Origin: Cytophagales bacterium
Lineage (GTDB): Bacteria > Bacteroidota > Bacteroidia > Cytophagales > Spirosomataceae
Length of the DNA stretch: 61,120 nucleotides
NCBI GenBank assembly: GCA_024742395.1
Contig: JANSYO010000021.1
Span: 1-61,120, forward strand
Reading direction: 5' to 3'
Both the position numbers and the translations under genes were made by a program. Position 1 is the stretch's first letter, and every line of letters begins with the position of its first letter. Under the pieces are notes generated by a model. It saw only the letters and a list, made by a program, of their open reading frames with translations, did no database searches and had not been told where the DNA came from. Shown here in pieces: positions 34,606 through 43,032 of this stretch.

Positions 34606-35532
34606 ATGATGAATCATATTGACTTCAAAAATATTACAGAATTTAATGAGGCTCAGAATTTGCAGGCCCCTGAAAACCCGTTGTTTAGTATAGGGAGTAA
34701 GTCTCTGAATGAGGAGGAAATTCAAAACTGTGTTTCTTCCGATAAAGAAATGAGCTACTCCAATCAGTTTTATCTGATTAGTTTGAAAAACATTGTTTCA
34801 GGTGAGCTTATTTATGGGCGTACAAAATACGATTGTAGTAAAGGCACTTTGTTGTTTTCTGCCCCTAATCAGACATACAAAGTTAAAGACATAGTAATTA
34901 GTGCAGAGTCTTGGTTTATTGCTTTCCATGAGGATTTTATCTCTGGCTTAGACATTCGGAAACAGATCAAAAAATATAATTTCTTCAATTACGACGTCAA
35001 TGAGGCCTTGCATCTTTCGCCAAAGGAAGAGCAAACCATCAAATCTATTTTTAGAAATATAGAATCAGAGTACCAGAACAATCAGGATGAGTTCAGTAAA
35101 GAGATCATCATTTCGCAACTGGAAACACTTTTAAAGTACGCCGACCGATTTTACAAGCGACAGTTTCTAAACCGGAAAGAAATTAACAAGAATCTAATGT
35201 CTCAATTTAAAGAGGTATTAGACACCTATTTTGAAAACGGCCAACAAATGGAAGACGGGATTCCAACGGTAGACTGGTTAGCAGAGCAGTTAGGTGTTAG
35301 TCATCGGTACATGAGTGATACCATTAAGGCAGAAACGGGTAAAACGGCTATTGACCAGATAAACCTTTATTTGGTAGATGAAGCCAAGAATTTATTGCTG
35401 GCACCCAATGCTTCTATTTCTGAAACAGCTTATAAATTGGGGTTTGAATATCCTCAATATTTCTCTCGATTGTTTAAGAAGAAAGTAGGTATAAGCCCGA
35501 AAGAATACATTGAGGCGGCATCGCTAAACTAA
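34606..35532 (+). CDS. AraC-family transcriptional regulator
   Basis: The protein has 308 residues. The N-terminal half holds a cupin-like sensing domain (FYLISLKNIVSGELIYGRTKYD, then LFSAPNQTYKVKD). The C-terminal third is a double helix-turn-helix: VDWLAEQLGVSHRYMSDTIKAETGKTAIDQ, then ISETAYKLGFEYPQYFSRLFKKKVGISPKEYIE. It is the last gene of the SDR operon and a good candidate to bind the direct repeats at 31291-31323, giving autoregulation; that link is inference. The second codon is also ATG (34609). A REP-like double hairpin (35552-35597) lies just after the stop and can serve as its terminator. Confidence 0.9.
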   Translation: MMNHIDFKNITEFNEAQNLQAPENPLFSIGSKSLNEEEIQNCVSSDKEMSYSNQFYLISLKNIVSGELIYGRTKYDCSKGTLLFSAPNQTYKVKDIVISAESWFIAFHEDFISGLDIRKQIKKYNFFNYDVNEALHLSPKEEQTIKSIFRNIESEYQNNQDEFSKEIIISQLETLLKYADRFYKRQFLNRKEINKNLMSQFKEVLDTYFENGQQMEDGIPTVDWLAEQLGVSHRYMSDTIKAETGKTAIDQINLYLVDEAKNLLLAPNASISETAYKLGFEYPQYFSRLFKKKVGISPKEYIEAASLN

Positions 35533-35547
35533 AAAAAATTTACAAGT

Positions 35548-35597
35548 TCTTCGAAGTCTCCCGACTTCGATGCGGTGATTTAAGGTCTCCTGACCTT
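35548..35597 (+). repeat. REP-like double-hairpin repeat, copy D
   Basis: CGAAGTC-TCCC-GACTTCG at 35552-35569 and AAGGTC-TCCT-GACCTT at 35582-35597, joined by ATGCGGTGATTT, are nearly identical to copy B. It lies between two convergent genes, and its second hairpin runs into TTTT, so it may also end transcription. Confidence 0.85.
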
Positions 35598-35639
35598 TTT
35601 AAGTTGACAAGAAATCTTAGATGAATTAGAAACCTAATC

Positions 35640-36845
35640 TCACCATACGCAGCTTCTCCTGTATCCTACCCCTTCGTAAAGAAGTTTTGAAACTTTATTG
35701 GCATTGGGTAGTAGGTGATGGAGCCAAACTTGTGACTTGTCCTCTTTAAAACTTCTATTTTCAATGGCCAAAAGCTCTTTGTTTGGTCGTAAATGGTATT
35801 GGTGGCTTCCAAAGGTAATTGCTCCGTAATCAACAATCCTTTGGTTCTCTAGCACACCGACATGCCAATCACCATTGTCACGATTAAACTCAAAAATAGG
35901 TGTTTGTTTTTCGGCACCTACTTTTCTTAGGCTTTGAAAATCTAGATTTATATCAATGTTTATTTCCTCTATTTTGAAGTCATTTAACTGTTCATCAAAT
36001 TTGACTATTTTGTTTTTATTGTTAATCAGTGCTAAAAAAGCAGGACTCTCTTCATAGAGGAAAAGATCAGTAGCACCGCCGGCAGTAATTTTTATTGAAG
36101 TCCTTTTTTCTATTTTCCCTGTTTTAAAGTCTAGGCTATAGCAGAATACCGTTTTGCCTGTGTTTGGGTATTCTGATCGCATAAAGTAGTAGCTTTCTCC
36201 AATAGGGAGAAGTTCTGAGTAGATCCAACGGTTGTCTTGTGCATGGGAATCAGATAAAACAAAACTTTTGACCTGCCCATTAGAAATTTCCATTTGATAA
36301 TATTGTAGTTCATCACCGTCTGAAAGACTGGCTAGTACCTTAAAATCATTGAGGTCAGATGTGTATACTTCAAATGGGTGGTAAACTGAAAGGCCATCTG
36401 GAATGTACTCTGAAAGCGGGATTGAATGATCACTTATTACTTCCATTGACGGGGAAAGCACTTGATATCTAAATGTAGCTTTATCAGAAACGCTGTTTGA
36501 AAATCTATTATAGGCTATCTTCTTCCCTTTTATTTCATTAAAAGCCCAGTTGCCATATGCGTATCCTTCTTCAGTAGAATAAGGTTGGAAATTGCCCTCA
36601 AAGTCAGATATATAAAAGTTTTGTTCCGTTTTAAGGTGCTCTTCACATCTGCCAAGTGGGTTAATGTCTATATAAGTTGTTCTATTATGAGCTATGACAA
36701 GTTGATCTGAGAATTGACCTAACACATACAGATTATGGTGTATTCCCGGTACTGCTTTTCTTTCAGAGATTAATTCCTCTTTAAGAAGCAGATCGCCGCA
36801 TGAACTAAAAACATAGATGCTAAGCAATAGAAGTAACTTTTTCAT
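35640..36845 (-). CDS. Lipoprotein of unknown function
   Basis: The protein has 401 residues. The signal peptide ends VFSSC with lipobox Cys16. The body has repeated short beta-strand segments with turns (GNWAFNEIKGKKIAYNRFS, YSELLPIGESYYFMRSEYPN, DGDWHVG-like stretches), which may be a propeller, but I recognise no family; DUF4221-type lipoproteins of Bacteroidota are one possibility. Its start overlaps the stop of the preceding gene by 4 bases, so the two are translated together and probably function together at the envelope. Confidence 0.7.
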   Translation of the reverse strand: MKKLLLLLSIYVFSSCGDLLLKEELISERKAVPGIHHNLYVLGQFSDQLVIAHNRTTYIDINPLGRCEEHLKTEQNFYISDFEGNFQPYSTEEGYAYGNWAFNEIKGKKIAYNRFSNSVSDKATFRYQVLSPSMEVISDHSIPLSEYIPDGLSVYHPFEVYTSDLNDFKVLASLSDGDELQYYQMEISNGQVKSFVLSDSHAQDNRWIYSELLPIGESYYFMRSEYPNTGKTVFCYSLDFKTGKIEKRTSIKITAGGATDLFLYEESPAFLALINNKNKIVKFDEQLNDFKIEEINIDINLDFQSLRKVGAEKQTPIFEFNRDNGDWHVGVLENQRIVDYGAITFGSHQYHLRPNKELLAIENRSFKEDKSQVWLHHLLPNANKVSKLLYEGVGYRRSCVW

Positions 36846-37453
36846 TTGAATGGAATAGTAAGGCTTATGCCTGGAACTGAAAATACTTTTTTACGATCAA
36901 ATGTTTGAAGAATATCATTGTCCCTGAGACGGTAATCCAGCTGTCGGTAAAAATAAGCTTGCCAAAAAATGTTTAACGAGAGCTTCTCAAACTCTCCAAT
37001 TCGAAAACCAATGGAAGGAGAAGGCAAATAATTGAACTTTTTATTTCTGTAAAAACTGTAACTATAAAAGACGCCAGAATAGGAGACATACGGTTTCAGG
37101 ATTTTATGTGACCTAAAGAGGAAGGTAGTATGATGTGAGAAAGAGAGGTTAGAAGGCTTTTCTGCACCCGAGTAAAAAAAATGTGGAGCTAAACCTATGC
37201 CTAATCCGGCTTCCATTGATTTCTTACCGTTTTCTGACAGATAAATTCTGCGGGAGTATTTGGTGCCAACATACGGTGTGTCGCCTCCCAGCTGAAGGCT
37301 AAGGCTGTTTTTTCTTGGCCCTTTATAGACCAAGATGCTATCCTTAGATTCGTTTGAAATTATGTAATAGATCTCATCAAAAAAATCAGGAGATTTTTGA
37401 GCCTTCAGGCCAAAGGAGATTAAGAGTAAAAAGCAAAGTGTGTATTTCTTCAA
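36842..37453 (-). CDS. Secreted, possibly outer-membrane protein of unknown function
   Basis: The protein has 203 residues with a signal peptide (MKKYTLCFLLLISFGLKAQ). The rest shows alternating aromatic and polar residues (YSRRIYLSENGKKSMEAGLG, YVSYSGVFYSYSFYRNKKF, LSLNIFWQAYFYRQLDYRL) and ends VPGISLTIPFK, a terminal Phe-Lys that fits a small barrel. No family is recognised. The stop overlaps the start of the lipoprotein gene by 4 bases. A TAGCTTTG match to the -7 element is on this strand at 37475-37482, about 22 bases upstream of the ATG, without a clear -33. Confidence 0.68.
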   Translation of the reverse strand: MKKYTLCFLLLISFGLKAQKSPDFFDEIYYIISNESKDSILVYKGPRKNSLSLQLGGDTPYVGTKYSRRIYLSENGKKSMEAGLGIGLAPHFFYSGAEKPSNLSFSHHTTFLFRSHKILKPYVSYSGVFYSYSFYRNKKFNYLPSPSIGFRIGEFEKLSLNIFWQAYFYRQLDYRLRDNDILQTFDRKKVFSVPGISLTIPFK

Positions 37454-37534
37454 AGTAGGTGAGTCTTAGTCCTTCAAAGCTAATGTGATATTGAAGTCTG
37501 AAGTTGTATCACCTTTGTAATTTTCAAAAAGAAA

Positions 37535-37562
37535 AAGCCTGTCTCAAATGAAACAGGCTTTT
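37535..37562 (-). terminator. Bidirectional-looking terminator after the Gfo/Idh/MocA gene
   Basis: AAGCCTGTCTC and GAAACAGGCTT arms surround AAAT, with A runs on one side and T runs on the other. On the reverse strand it lies 22 bases past the oxidoreductase stop and ends in TTTTTC. Confidence 0.85.
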
Positions 37563-37584
37563 CGATAAACTTAAACTTGTATGA

Positions 37585-38922
37585 TTAATATTTGAAAGGC
37601 TTGCCGCCGGCTAATACCTCTTGTTTTTTCTCGTCAAAAGTCACCTTTAAACCGGTTCTGTAAGCGGCGTTAGACATGATTGTGGCTATGGAGTGCTGAT
37701 ACCCAGCCTCAATAGGTGCATTGGTCTTTTTGCGGCTTCTTACACACTCCATCCAGTTTTTCACGTGATTGAGTGTCAATGAGTCTCCACCTGTATTGGC
37801 ACCTGTTTCTACCTTCATTCCCTCTAATGTCATAGGCTCCAGAAGGTTTGGCTTCATGTCCATGGCAGAAGCATATCTTTGGGTAAGACCGCCTTCACTG
37901 CTTATTTCATTGGTGTCAAGGTTGATCATTCCGCCGTTAGAATAGTATAGCTCTTTTGTGCCGCCTGCTGAGTTTGAGAATCGGCTTGTAAACTGAACCT
38001 GGAAACCTTTTGAAAGGTCATCCAAAGGACCGTAATCAAAAACAACAGTTAGCGTGTCAGCATTGCTACGGCCATCTTTCCACTGGTAGATTCCACCATT
38101 GGCTACCACACTACGTGGATGTGGCAGGCCACTAAACCAGTGTACGGTATCAATCTGATGACTCATCCACTGGCCTGGTATACCCGAGGAATATGGCCAG
38201 AAAAGTCTGTATTCTAAATATTTTCTTGGGTCAAAGGCCTCATAGGGTCTGTTAAGTAAATAACGTTTCCAGTCTACATCAGACTCCTTCAGGTTAGCTA
38301 CCAGTTCAGGTCTTCTCCATCTTCCTGGCTGGTTTACATTCCACATGAGCTCCACCATCACGATGTCGCCAAACTTACCAGACTTGATATAATCTGCGGC
38401 TGCATGGTAGTTAGCCCCACTACGTCTTTGAGAGCCTATTTGTACCACTTTTCCACTGTTTTTAACCGCCTTTAATACGGCACGGTTGTCTTCCATGGTT
38501 TCTGCCAGTGGCTTTTCTGCATATACATCGCAGCCCGCCTGAACAGCCTCTATAGTGTGTAGTGCATGCTGAAAATCTGCAGTGCTGATCATTACAGCAT
38601 CCACGCTGTTAGAGGCATACAGTTCATCATTATTATTGAAAGCTTTAACGGTGCTTCCCAGCTGCTGCTGCAGGTAAGCCTGGCCTTCTGCTCTTCTTTT
38701 ATTCCAGATATCTGAAACGGCTACCATTTCAAAGTTCATCTCTTTCTGCAGAACTTTAAAGCTGGCTACATGAGAGGAGCGGTGGCGGTCAGAAAAACCT
38801 ACACAGCCTACTCTGACGCGGTCGTTAGAGCCAATAATTTTGGCATAACTACTGGCCGAGATACTCGTAGCTACACCAGCCATAAGCGATTTCTTAATAA
38901 ATTCTCTTCTGTCTTTATTCAT
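37585..38922 (-). CDS. Exported Gfo/Idh/MocA family oxidoreductase
   Basis: The protein has 445 residues. A Tat-like signal (MNKDRREFIKKSLMAGVATS) is followed by the NAD(P) fold: RVRVGCVGFSDRHRSSHV, then FEMVAVSDIWNKR, SVDAVMISTADFQHALHTIEAVQAGCDVYAEKPLAETMEDNRAVL in two parts (the EKP motif is intact), and VVQIGSQRRSGANYH. The C-terminal part includes PYEAFDPRKYLEYRLFWPYSSGIPGQWMSHQIDTVHWF. Exported members of this family oxidise or epimerise sugars with tightly bound cofactor. It starts 13 bases after the double DUF1080 gene stop, so both form an operon, a pairing that suggests 3-keto-glycoside chemistry. The substrate is not shown. Confidence 0.9.
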   Translation of the reverse strand: MNKDRREFIKKSLMAGVATSISASSYAKIIGSNDRVRVGCVGFSDRHRSSHVASFKVLQKEMNFEMVAVSDIWNKRRAEGQAYLQQQLGSTVKAFNNNDELYASNSVDAVMISTADFQHALHTIEAVQAGCDVYAEKPLAETMEDNRAVLKAVKNSGKVVQIGSQRRSGANYHAAADYIKSGKFGDIVMVELMWNVNQPGRWRRPELVANLKESDVDWKRYLLNRPYEAFDPRKYLEYRLFWPYSSGIPGQWMSHQIDTVHWFSGLPHPRSVVANGGIYQWKDGRSNADTLTVVFDYGPLDDLSKGFQVQFTSRFSNSAGGTKELYYSNGGMINLDTNEISSEGGLTQRYASAMDMKPNLLEPMTLEGMKVETGANTGGDSLTLNHVKNWMECVRSRKKTNAPIEAGYQHSIATIMSNAAYRTGLKVTFDEKKQEVLAGGKPFKY

Positions 38923-38935
38923 TTTTCAATAGGTG

Positions 38936-40309
38936 TTATAGTTTCCTAAGTTTAATGCTTCTGTAATGTACCTCATCTCCATGGTCTTGCAATAAGATAG
39001 GGCCATTGTCAGCCTCTCCGAAGCCATCATATTTTGCGTACTTGCTTCTGGCAACCAGAGCCTTAAAGATATTACTTTTACGCTCATATTCCACTACTTT
39101 AAAGCCATTTAGCCAGTGCTGTACAGTATTGTCAGGCATTACAACTAACCTGGCCTGGTTCCACTCGCCAATTTTTCTTTGGAAACGTTTATCTACTTTT
39201 ATAGAAGGAATCAGGTCATATAATGAGGCCAGGGTACGGTTACCTACTGCACCCATTTTAGCATCAGGATGTCTTTCATCATCTAATATTTGATATTCAA
39301 GTCCTATTCCGGATTTGCCACCGCTGTTAAAATCTTCATTCACAAAATACTTAACACCAGAATTGGCACCTTCAGTTAGCATGAATTCAAATACCAACTC
39401 AAAAGCTCCGTAATTCTCTTTTGTCACAATGTCATTACCGGTTTCAGAGCCATCAGATTTATGAATAACTAAATCTTCCCCTTCAATGCTCCATCTTTTG
39501 CCAGTCATTTCCTGTCTGTTTACACCTCTCCAGCCAGTAAAATCTTTACCATTAAATAAAAGGTTAAAGCCTTGAGCTTTTTCCTGAGCAGCCAGGTTGT
39601 TATGCAGCAGATTAACCACCGGTGTATTATCATACGGCGATGGTGTTAAATTCTCAGTCTTGATTTTGATATTTCTCCATCTGATCTGCATTCCTTCTTT
39701 CATTGTGCCATAAATACCATGAACTTGTAAGGCAATTAAACCACGCGGAGTCATGTCATCAATTAGGTGAGATACAGGGACACCATTTACCCATGTTCTT
39801 ATGGTAGAGCCAATGGCCTCAATTCTGTACACGTTCCAGTCATTGTGTTTAAAGGCATTCTGAGCCTCAGGTCTGCCTTCCGGCATCGTTAGCCATCCTC
39901 TTCTGGCTTCATCATAAATGCCTCCGGACCATGCTCTGTCAGATGGGTCTATTTCCATTTGGTAGCCATGTACACGGCCATTATTAAATTCCGGAGTTGA
40001 AAGGCTTCTGAATTGTACACCGCTATTCATACCTTCAGCTACCTTCAGTTCCAGCTCCAGAATAAAGTCGCCATAGGTTTCATTGGTACACATAAATGAG
40101 TTTGGCGTGTTCGCCACAGTGGTACCTACTACTTCGCCATTTATCACTTCATATTTCGCCTGACCGTTTTTTTGATTCCAGCCATCAAAATTCTTTCCAT
40201 TAAAGAGTAATTTCCATCCATCCTTCTTTTCTGCAGCGGTCAGCTGAGCATTAGAAGTGAATGAAACTAAGGTAATTAGAAGCAGAAGTAGAGTTCTTTG
40301 ATTTTTCAT
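38936..40309 (-). CDS. Secreted protein with two DUF1080 (3-keto-disaccharide hydrolase-like) domains
   Basis: The protein has 457 residues with a signal peptide (MKNQRTLLLLLITLVSFTSNAQ). Two copies of the DUF1080 jelly-roll domain lie in tandem. Copy 1 (about 30-215) opens DGWKLLFNGKNFDGWNQKNG and includes CTNETYGDFILELELKV, GMNSGVQFRS and ALQVHGIYG. Copy 2 (about 240-457) opens GFNLLFNGKDFTGWRGV and includes TKENYGAFELVFEFML, GANSGVKYFV and LLQDHGDEVHYRSIKLRKL. Members of the family hydrolyse 3-keto-disaccharides. With the neighbouring Gfo/Idh/MocA enzyme it could first oxidise and then cleave a glycoside; this is inference. CAAATGTA at 40333-40340 is a reverse-strand -7 element (TACATTTG) upstream of its start. 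Confidence 0.88.
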   Translation of the reverse strand: MKNQRTLLLLLITLVSFTSNAQLTAAEKKDGWKLLFNGKNFDGWNQKNGQAKYEVINGEVVGTTVANTPNSFMCTNETYGDFILELELKVAEGMNSGVQFRSLSTPEFNNGRVHGYQMEIDPSDRAWSGGIYDEARRGWLTMPEGRPEAQNAFKHNDWNVYRIEAIGSTIRTWVNGVPVSHLIDDMTPRGLIALQVHGIYGTMKEGMQIRWRNIKIKTENLTPSPYDNTPVVNLLHNNLAAQEKAQGFNLLFNGKDFTGWRGVNRQEMTGKRWSIEGEDLVIHKSDGSETGNDIVTKENYGAFELVFEFMLTEGANSGVKYFVNEDFNSGGKSGIGLEYQILDDERHPDAKMGAVGNRTLASLYDLIPSIKVDKRFQRKIGEWNQARLVVMPDNTVQHWLNGFKVVEYERKSNIFKALVARSKYAKYDGFGEADNGPILLQDHGDEVHYRSIKLRKL

Positions 40310-40332
40310 ATTACAACAGGTTATTTTTCAAT

Positions 40333-40415
40333 CAAATGTACAAAACCATAATTTATCAAAATACAAAATTTCTCCGAGTATCTGATACTATTATAACAAA
40401 CATTCTGTATTTTTG
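40333..40415. promoter_or_regulatory. Divergent promoter region between the DUF1080 and AraC genes
   Basis: TACATTTG (reverse strand, 40333-40340) faces the DUF1080 gene and TATTTTTG (forward strand, 40408-40415) faces the AraC gene; both fit TAnnTTTG. Candidate -33 boxes are not at ideal spacing (16 or 23 bases for the reverse one). The AraC product may control both directions. Confidence 0.4.
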
Positions 40416-40434
40416 GTCAAAAATAGCTTAGTAA

Positions 40435-41298
40435 GTGAAGCCTCAATTATTAAAAATATCGCCTCCATCAGATTATTCCTTCAATACCTTTGTTCAGGAA
40501 GATGATTATTTTAAGACACCATGGCATTATCATCCAGAGGTAGAAATAGTATTTGTAAGGGAAAGCATAGGAGAGAAATATATTGGTAGTAGCATTCGGG
40601 AGTTTAAGCCGGGCGATCTCACCATGATTGGCTCTTATGTACCGCATTTTTACCGAAACGACCCTGAATACTATGAGGAAAAGCCTTCCCTAAAGGCCAG
40701 ATCATTGGTATTCCATTTTACCGAAGAGTTTTTAGGAAAGGAATTCTTAAACTCTCCTGAAAACCGGAAAGTTAAGGAGCTATTTGATAATGCAAAACGA
40801 GGGATTGAGTTCGGCTCAGGAATTAGCAACAGGCTCAGAGGGCAGTTTGAATCATTAGTGGAGAAAAGTAACATGGACAGACTGCTGGCTTTTCTTTCTA
40901 TTATTAATGAATTAAGCAAAACTGATGACTTCATTTTCCTGACTTCAGATCCGGTTCAATTAACGAACAGTCAGGACTCCGACAGAATAAAGGCGGTTTT
41001 TGAGTATGTTATGGAAAATTTCAGAAGTGACATCAAGCTAAATGAAGCGGCCTCATTGGCTAATATGAGTGAATCTGCCTTTAGCAGATACTTTAAAAAG
41101 AGAACACGCAAAACATTCAGCAGTTTCCTTACCGAGGTCAGGATTGAACATGCCTGCAAGCTTTTGCAAAAAGATCAGTTCAGCGTTTCTGAAATTTCGT
41201 ATGAAAGTGGCTTTAATAATTTGTCAAACTTCAATCGTCAGTTTAAGTCGGTTAAGAAAGCAACCCCTTTAAATTACAGATCGAGATTCTTAAATTAA
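40435..41298 (+). CDS. AraC-family transcriptional regulator with cupin domain
   Basis: The protein has 287 residues. An N-terminal cupin (HYHPEVEIVFVRESIGEKYIG, then GDLTMIGSYVPHFYRND) binds a small ligand, usually a sugar. The C-terminal HTH pair is NEAASLANMSESAFSRYFKKRTRKTFSSFL and ISYESGFNNLSNFNRQFKSVKKATPLNYR. The start is GTG at 40435; a stop codon lies immediately upstream in frame, so no longer form is possible. It is divergent from the DUF1080/Gfo operon and is its likely regulator. A terminator follows directly. Confidence 0.9.
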   Translation: MKPQLLKISPPSDYSFNTFVQEDDYFKTPWHYHPEVEIVFVRESIGEKYIGSSIREFKPGDLTMIGSYVPHFYRNDPEYYEEKPSLKARSLVFHFTEEFLGKEFLNSPENRKVKELFDNAKRGIEFGSGISNRLRGQFESLVEKSNMDRLLAFLSIINELSKTDDFIFLTSDPVQLTNSQDSDRIKAVFEYVMENFRSDIKLNEAASLANMSESAFSRYFKKRTRKTFSSFLTEVRIEHACKLLQKDQFSVSEISYESGFNNLSNFNRQFKSVKKATPLNYRSRFLN

Positions 41299-41325
41299 AA
41301 AAGGCGGGCTTACACCCACCTTTTT
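41297..41325 (+). terminator. Terminator after the AraC gene
   Basis: AAAAAGG-c-GGG and CCC-a-CCTTTTT arms with one mismatch and a short loop, ending in five T. It begins at the AraC stop codon and also faces the end of the reverse-strand gene at 41349. Confidence 0.75.
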
Positions 41326-41348
41326 ATTCCCTGACCTTTTTTATTCTT

Positions 41349-41732
41349 TTAGTTGAATTTCACTTTTTTCGGAAGTTCCGGTTGAGTGATTTTCAAGGTA
41401 TGAAGACTAACTTCTTTTCCACTGCTAGCCTTAATGGTATAAGTGCCATTAGGTAAAGCATTGATGTCAAAGAAAACTCTACCTTTTTCACATTTTTTGT
41501 TGGCGAAAGCTCTTGAAAGTTCCTGTTCATCTTTGTTCATAAAGACCAGTTCCAGCTGAGAACCTTTTTCTTTCTCAAAGAACGTCTTAATTGTACCACT
41601 GTGGTGGTCAAAGTACATGGCTACCTCGAAAGATTTTTCTTCTTTTGGTTTTTTAATGTCTTTGGCAAAAGCCGAAAGAGTTAAAGAGCTGCTTAATAGA
41701 ACTAGGGCGATTGTTTTTACTAACGTTTTCAT
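41349..41732 (-). CDS. Small secreted protein of unknown function
   Basis: The protein has 127 residues with a signal peptide (MKTLVKTIALVLLSSSLTLSAFA). The mature part (residues 24-127) is rich in Lys and Glu and has a beta-sandwich feel: FEVAMYFDHHSGTIKTFFEK, LELVFMNKDEQELSRAF, FDINALPNGTYTIKAS and VSLHTLKITQ. The NALPNGTYTIKA stretch resembles the last strands of Por-sorting-type and fibronectin-like modules in this phylum, but no family is assigned. No partner gene is evident. Confidence 0.7.
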   Translation of the reverse strand: MKTLVKTIALVLLSSSLTLSAFAKDIKKPKEEKSFEVAMYFDHHSGTIKTFFEKEKGSQLELVFMNKDEQELSRAFANKKCEKGRVFFDINALPNGTYTIKASSGKEVSLHTLKITQPELPKKVKFN

Positions 41733-42073
41733 AATTTTAATTTGTTTTTTGTAATAAGTAATAAGCTTTAAAATTTGCAGGTTACCCTGCGTTTATGATC
41801 CAAAGGTCAGGAAAATTCTTGGTACTGTGCAATACATAATAGTATGTATGGCAAATTAAAATGTTGAATGGTCAATAGCTTTGTTCAATAGGATGTGGTG
41901 AATAAGTAATAGGTTGCATATAATGAGTAATTATGATTGCAAACGATTTCGATATGCACATCATGCCTCATAAATGTTAAATTCTCTTAAAGAAGAAGGG
42001 AATTACTTAACATCATAAAAACAAAAAAAGCCCTAGAGGGGCTTTTTGATTTTTGTATAAGTAGCAGTTATAA
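41733..42073. other. Intergenic stretch with a short inverted repeat and a terminator
   Basis: About 340 bases without a gene. ATACAT at 41832-41837 and ATGTAT at 41844-41849 form a 6-bp inverted repeat about 100 bases upstream of the small secreted protein gene. The yaaA terminator is at 42024-42047. Confidence 0.6.
42024..42047 (-). terminator. Terminator after yaaA
   Basis: AAAAAGCCC and GGGCTTTTT arms around a short TAGAG loop; on the reverse strand it lies about 27 bases past the yaaA stop and ends in a long T run. Confidence 0.85.
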
Positions 42074-42832
42074 TTATCTAACAAACACGAATTCATGTTC
42101 AGACGAAAGTTTATCGTCAAATTCGTAATTGCCGTAATTAAAAGTCTTGAGGTCTTCTGTTACTTCTATGTTTTTATCTATCACAAAACGGGTCATCATA
42201 CCACGAGCTTTCTTTGCATGAAAACTAACCACCTTTAAATTACCATTCACGTAGTCTTTGAAAACAGGAGTGATTACGGGTACTTTCAGTAATTCAGGTT
42301 TTACGGCACCAAAGTATTCCTGCGAAGCAAGATTGATAAAGGGTTCACCTTCTTTTAGTTCTGCGTTTAAGGCTTCCGTTATTTTTTTGTCCCAAAATTT
42401 ATAGAGGTTGGGTTTACGCCCAACTTTTAATTGAGTTCCCATTTCAAGTCTGTATGGCTGGATTAAGTCTAAAGGTTTTAAAAGACCATATAGTCCTGAA
42501 AGTATCCTTAGCTTATCTTGAAGTTGATCTATCTCAGCACTGTTTAAAGTATAGGCTTCTAAACCTAAATATACATCACCTTTAAATGCAAAAACTGCGG
42601 GTCTTGAGTTTTCTGTGGTATACTCTGACACTCGTGTCTGATTTCTTTCGTGATTTAACTCGGCCAGGGCTTTAGAAATGCTCATCAGGTCAGACAGCTT
42701 TTTAACAGACTTTTTCTTTAGAGCCTCATTCAATTTTTGAGTTTCTTCTGTGAAAGCTGGAAGGGTATATTTTTCTGTTGGCAAAGCTGATTCAAAGTCA
42801 AGCGTTTTGGCAGGAGATACTACAATTTTCAT
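42074..42832 (-). CDS. yaaA: YaaA family peroxide stress protein
   Basis: The protein has 252 residues, the usual family length. Conserved blocks are MKIVVSPAKTLDFES, ISKALAELNHERNQ, PAVFAFKGDVYLGLEA, LRILSGLYGLLKPLDLIQPYRLEMG, FINLASQEYFGAV, FKDYVNGNLKVVSFHAKKARGMMTRFVID and FNYGNYEFDDKLSSEHEFVF. The E. coli homologue limits damage from hydrogen peroxide by lowering free iron and binds DNA. It is a cytoplasmic single gene, followed by its own terminator. Confidence 0.95.
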   Translation of the reverse strand: MKIVVSPAKTLDFESALPTEKYTLPAFTEETQKLNEALKKKSVKKLSDLMSISKALAELNHERNQTRVSEYTTENSRPAVFAFKGDVYLGLEAYTLNSAEIDQLQDKLRILSGLYGLLKPLDLIQPYRLEMGTQLKVGRKPNLYKFWDKKITEALNAELKEGEPFINLASQEYFGAVKPELLKVPVITPVFKDYVNGNLKVVSFHAKKARGMMTRFVIDKNIEVTEDLKTFNYGNYEFDDKLSSEHEFVFVR

Positions 42833-42997
42833 TTATGGGGTCTTGTCAATTTACAAATCATTCAATAAACGCAAGTGAGCTTTAGAGGGTTCGATTTTTC
42901 AATGAATGTTGTATTGGCAACACAGATAAGTACAGTTAGAAATTCATTGATGCCTAATATTGTGTCATTCAGAGGCCATTCTCTGCAATTTTTGCCT

Positions 42998-43005
42998 TAG
43001 TTTTG
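42998..43005 (+). promoter_or_regulatory. -7 element before the lactate operon
   Basis: TAGTTTTG fits TAnnTTTG and would give a transcript starting near 43012. This favours TTG at 43033 over TTG at 43003 as the lutA start. No TTTG lies at the standard spacing upstream. Confidence 0.35.
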
Positions 43006-43032
43006 AAGAACAAAATTCAACCCTACCATACT

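Noticed and set aside
37535-37562. Similarity of the hairpin GCCTGTCTCA to the IS inverted repeat GGCTGTCTCA
   Set aside because: The hairpin is short, self-complementary, followed by T runs and placed as a terminator; no transposase or second end is near.
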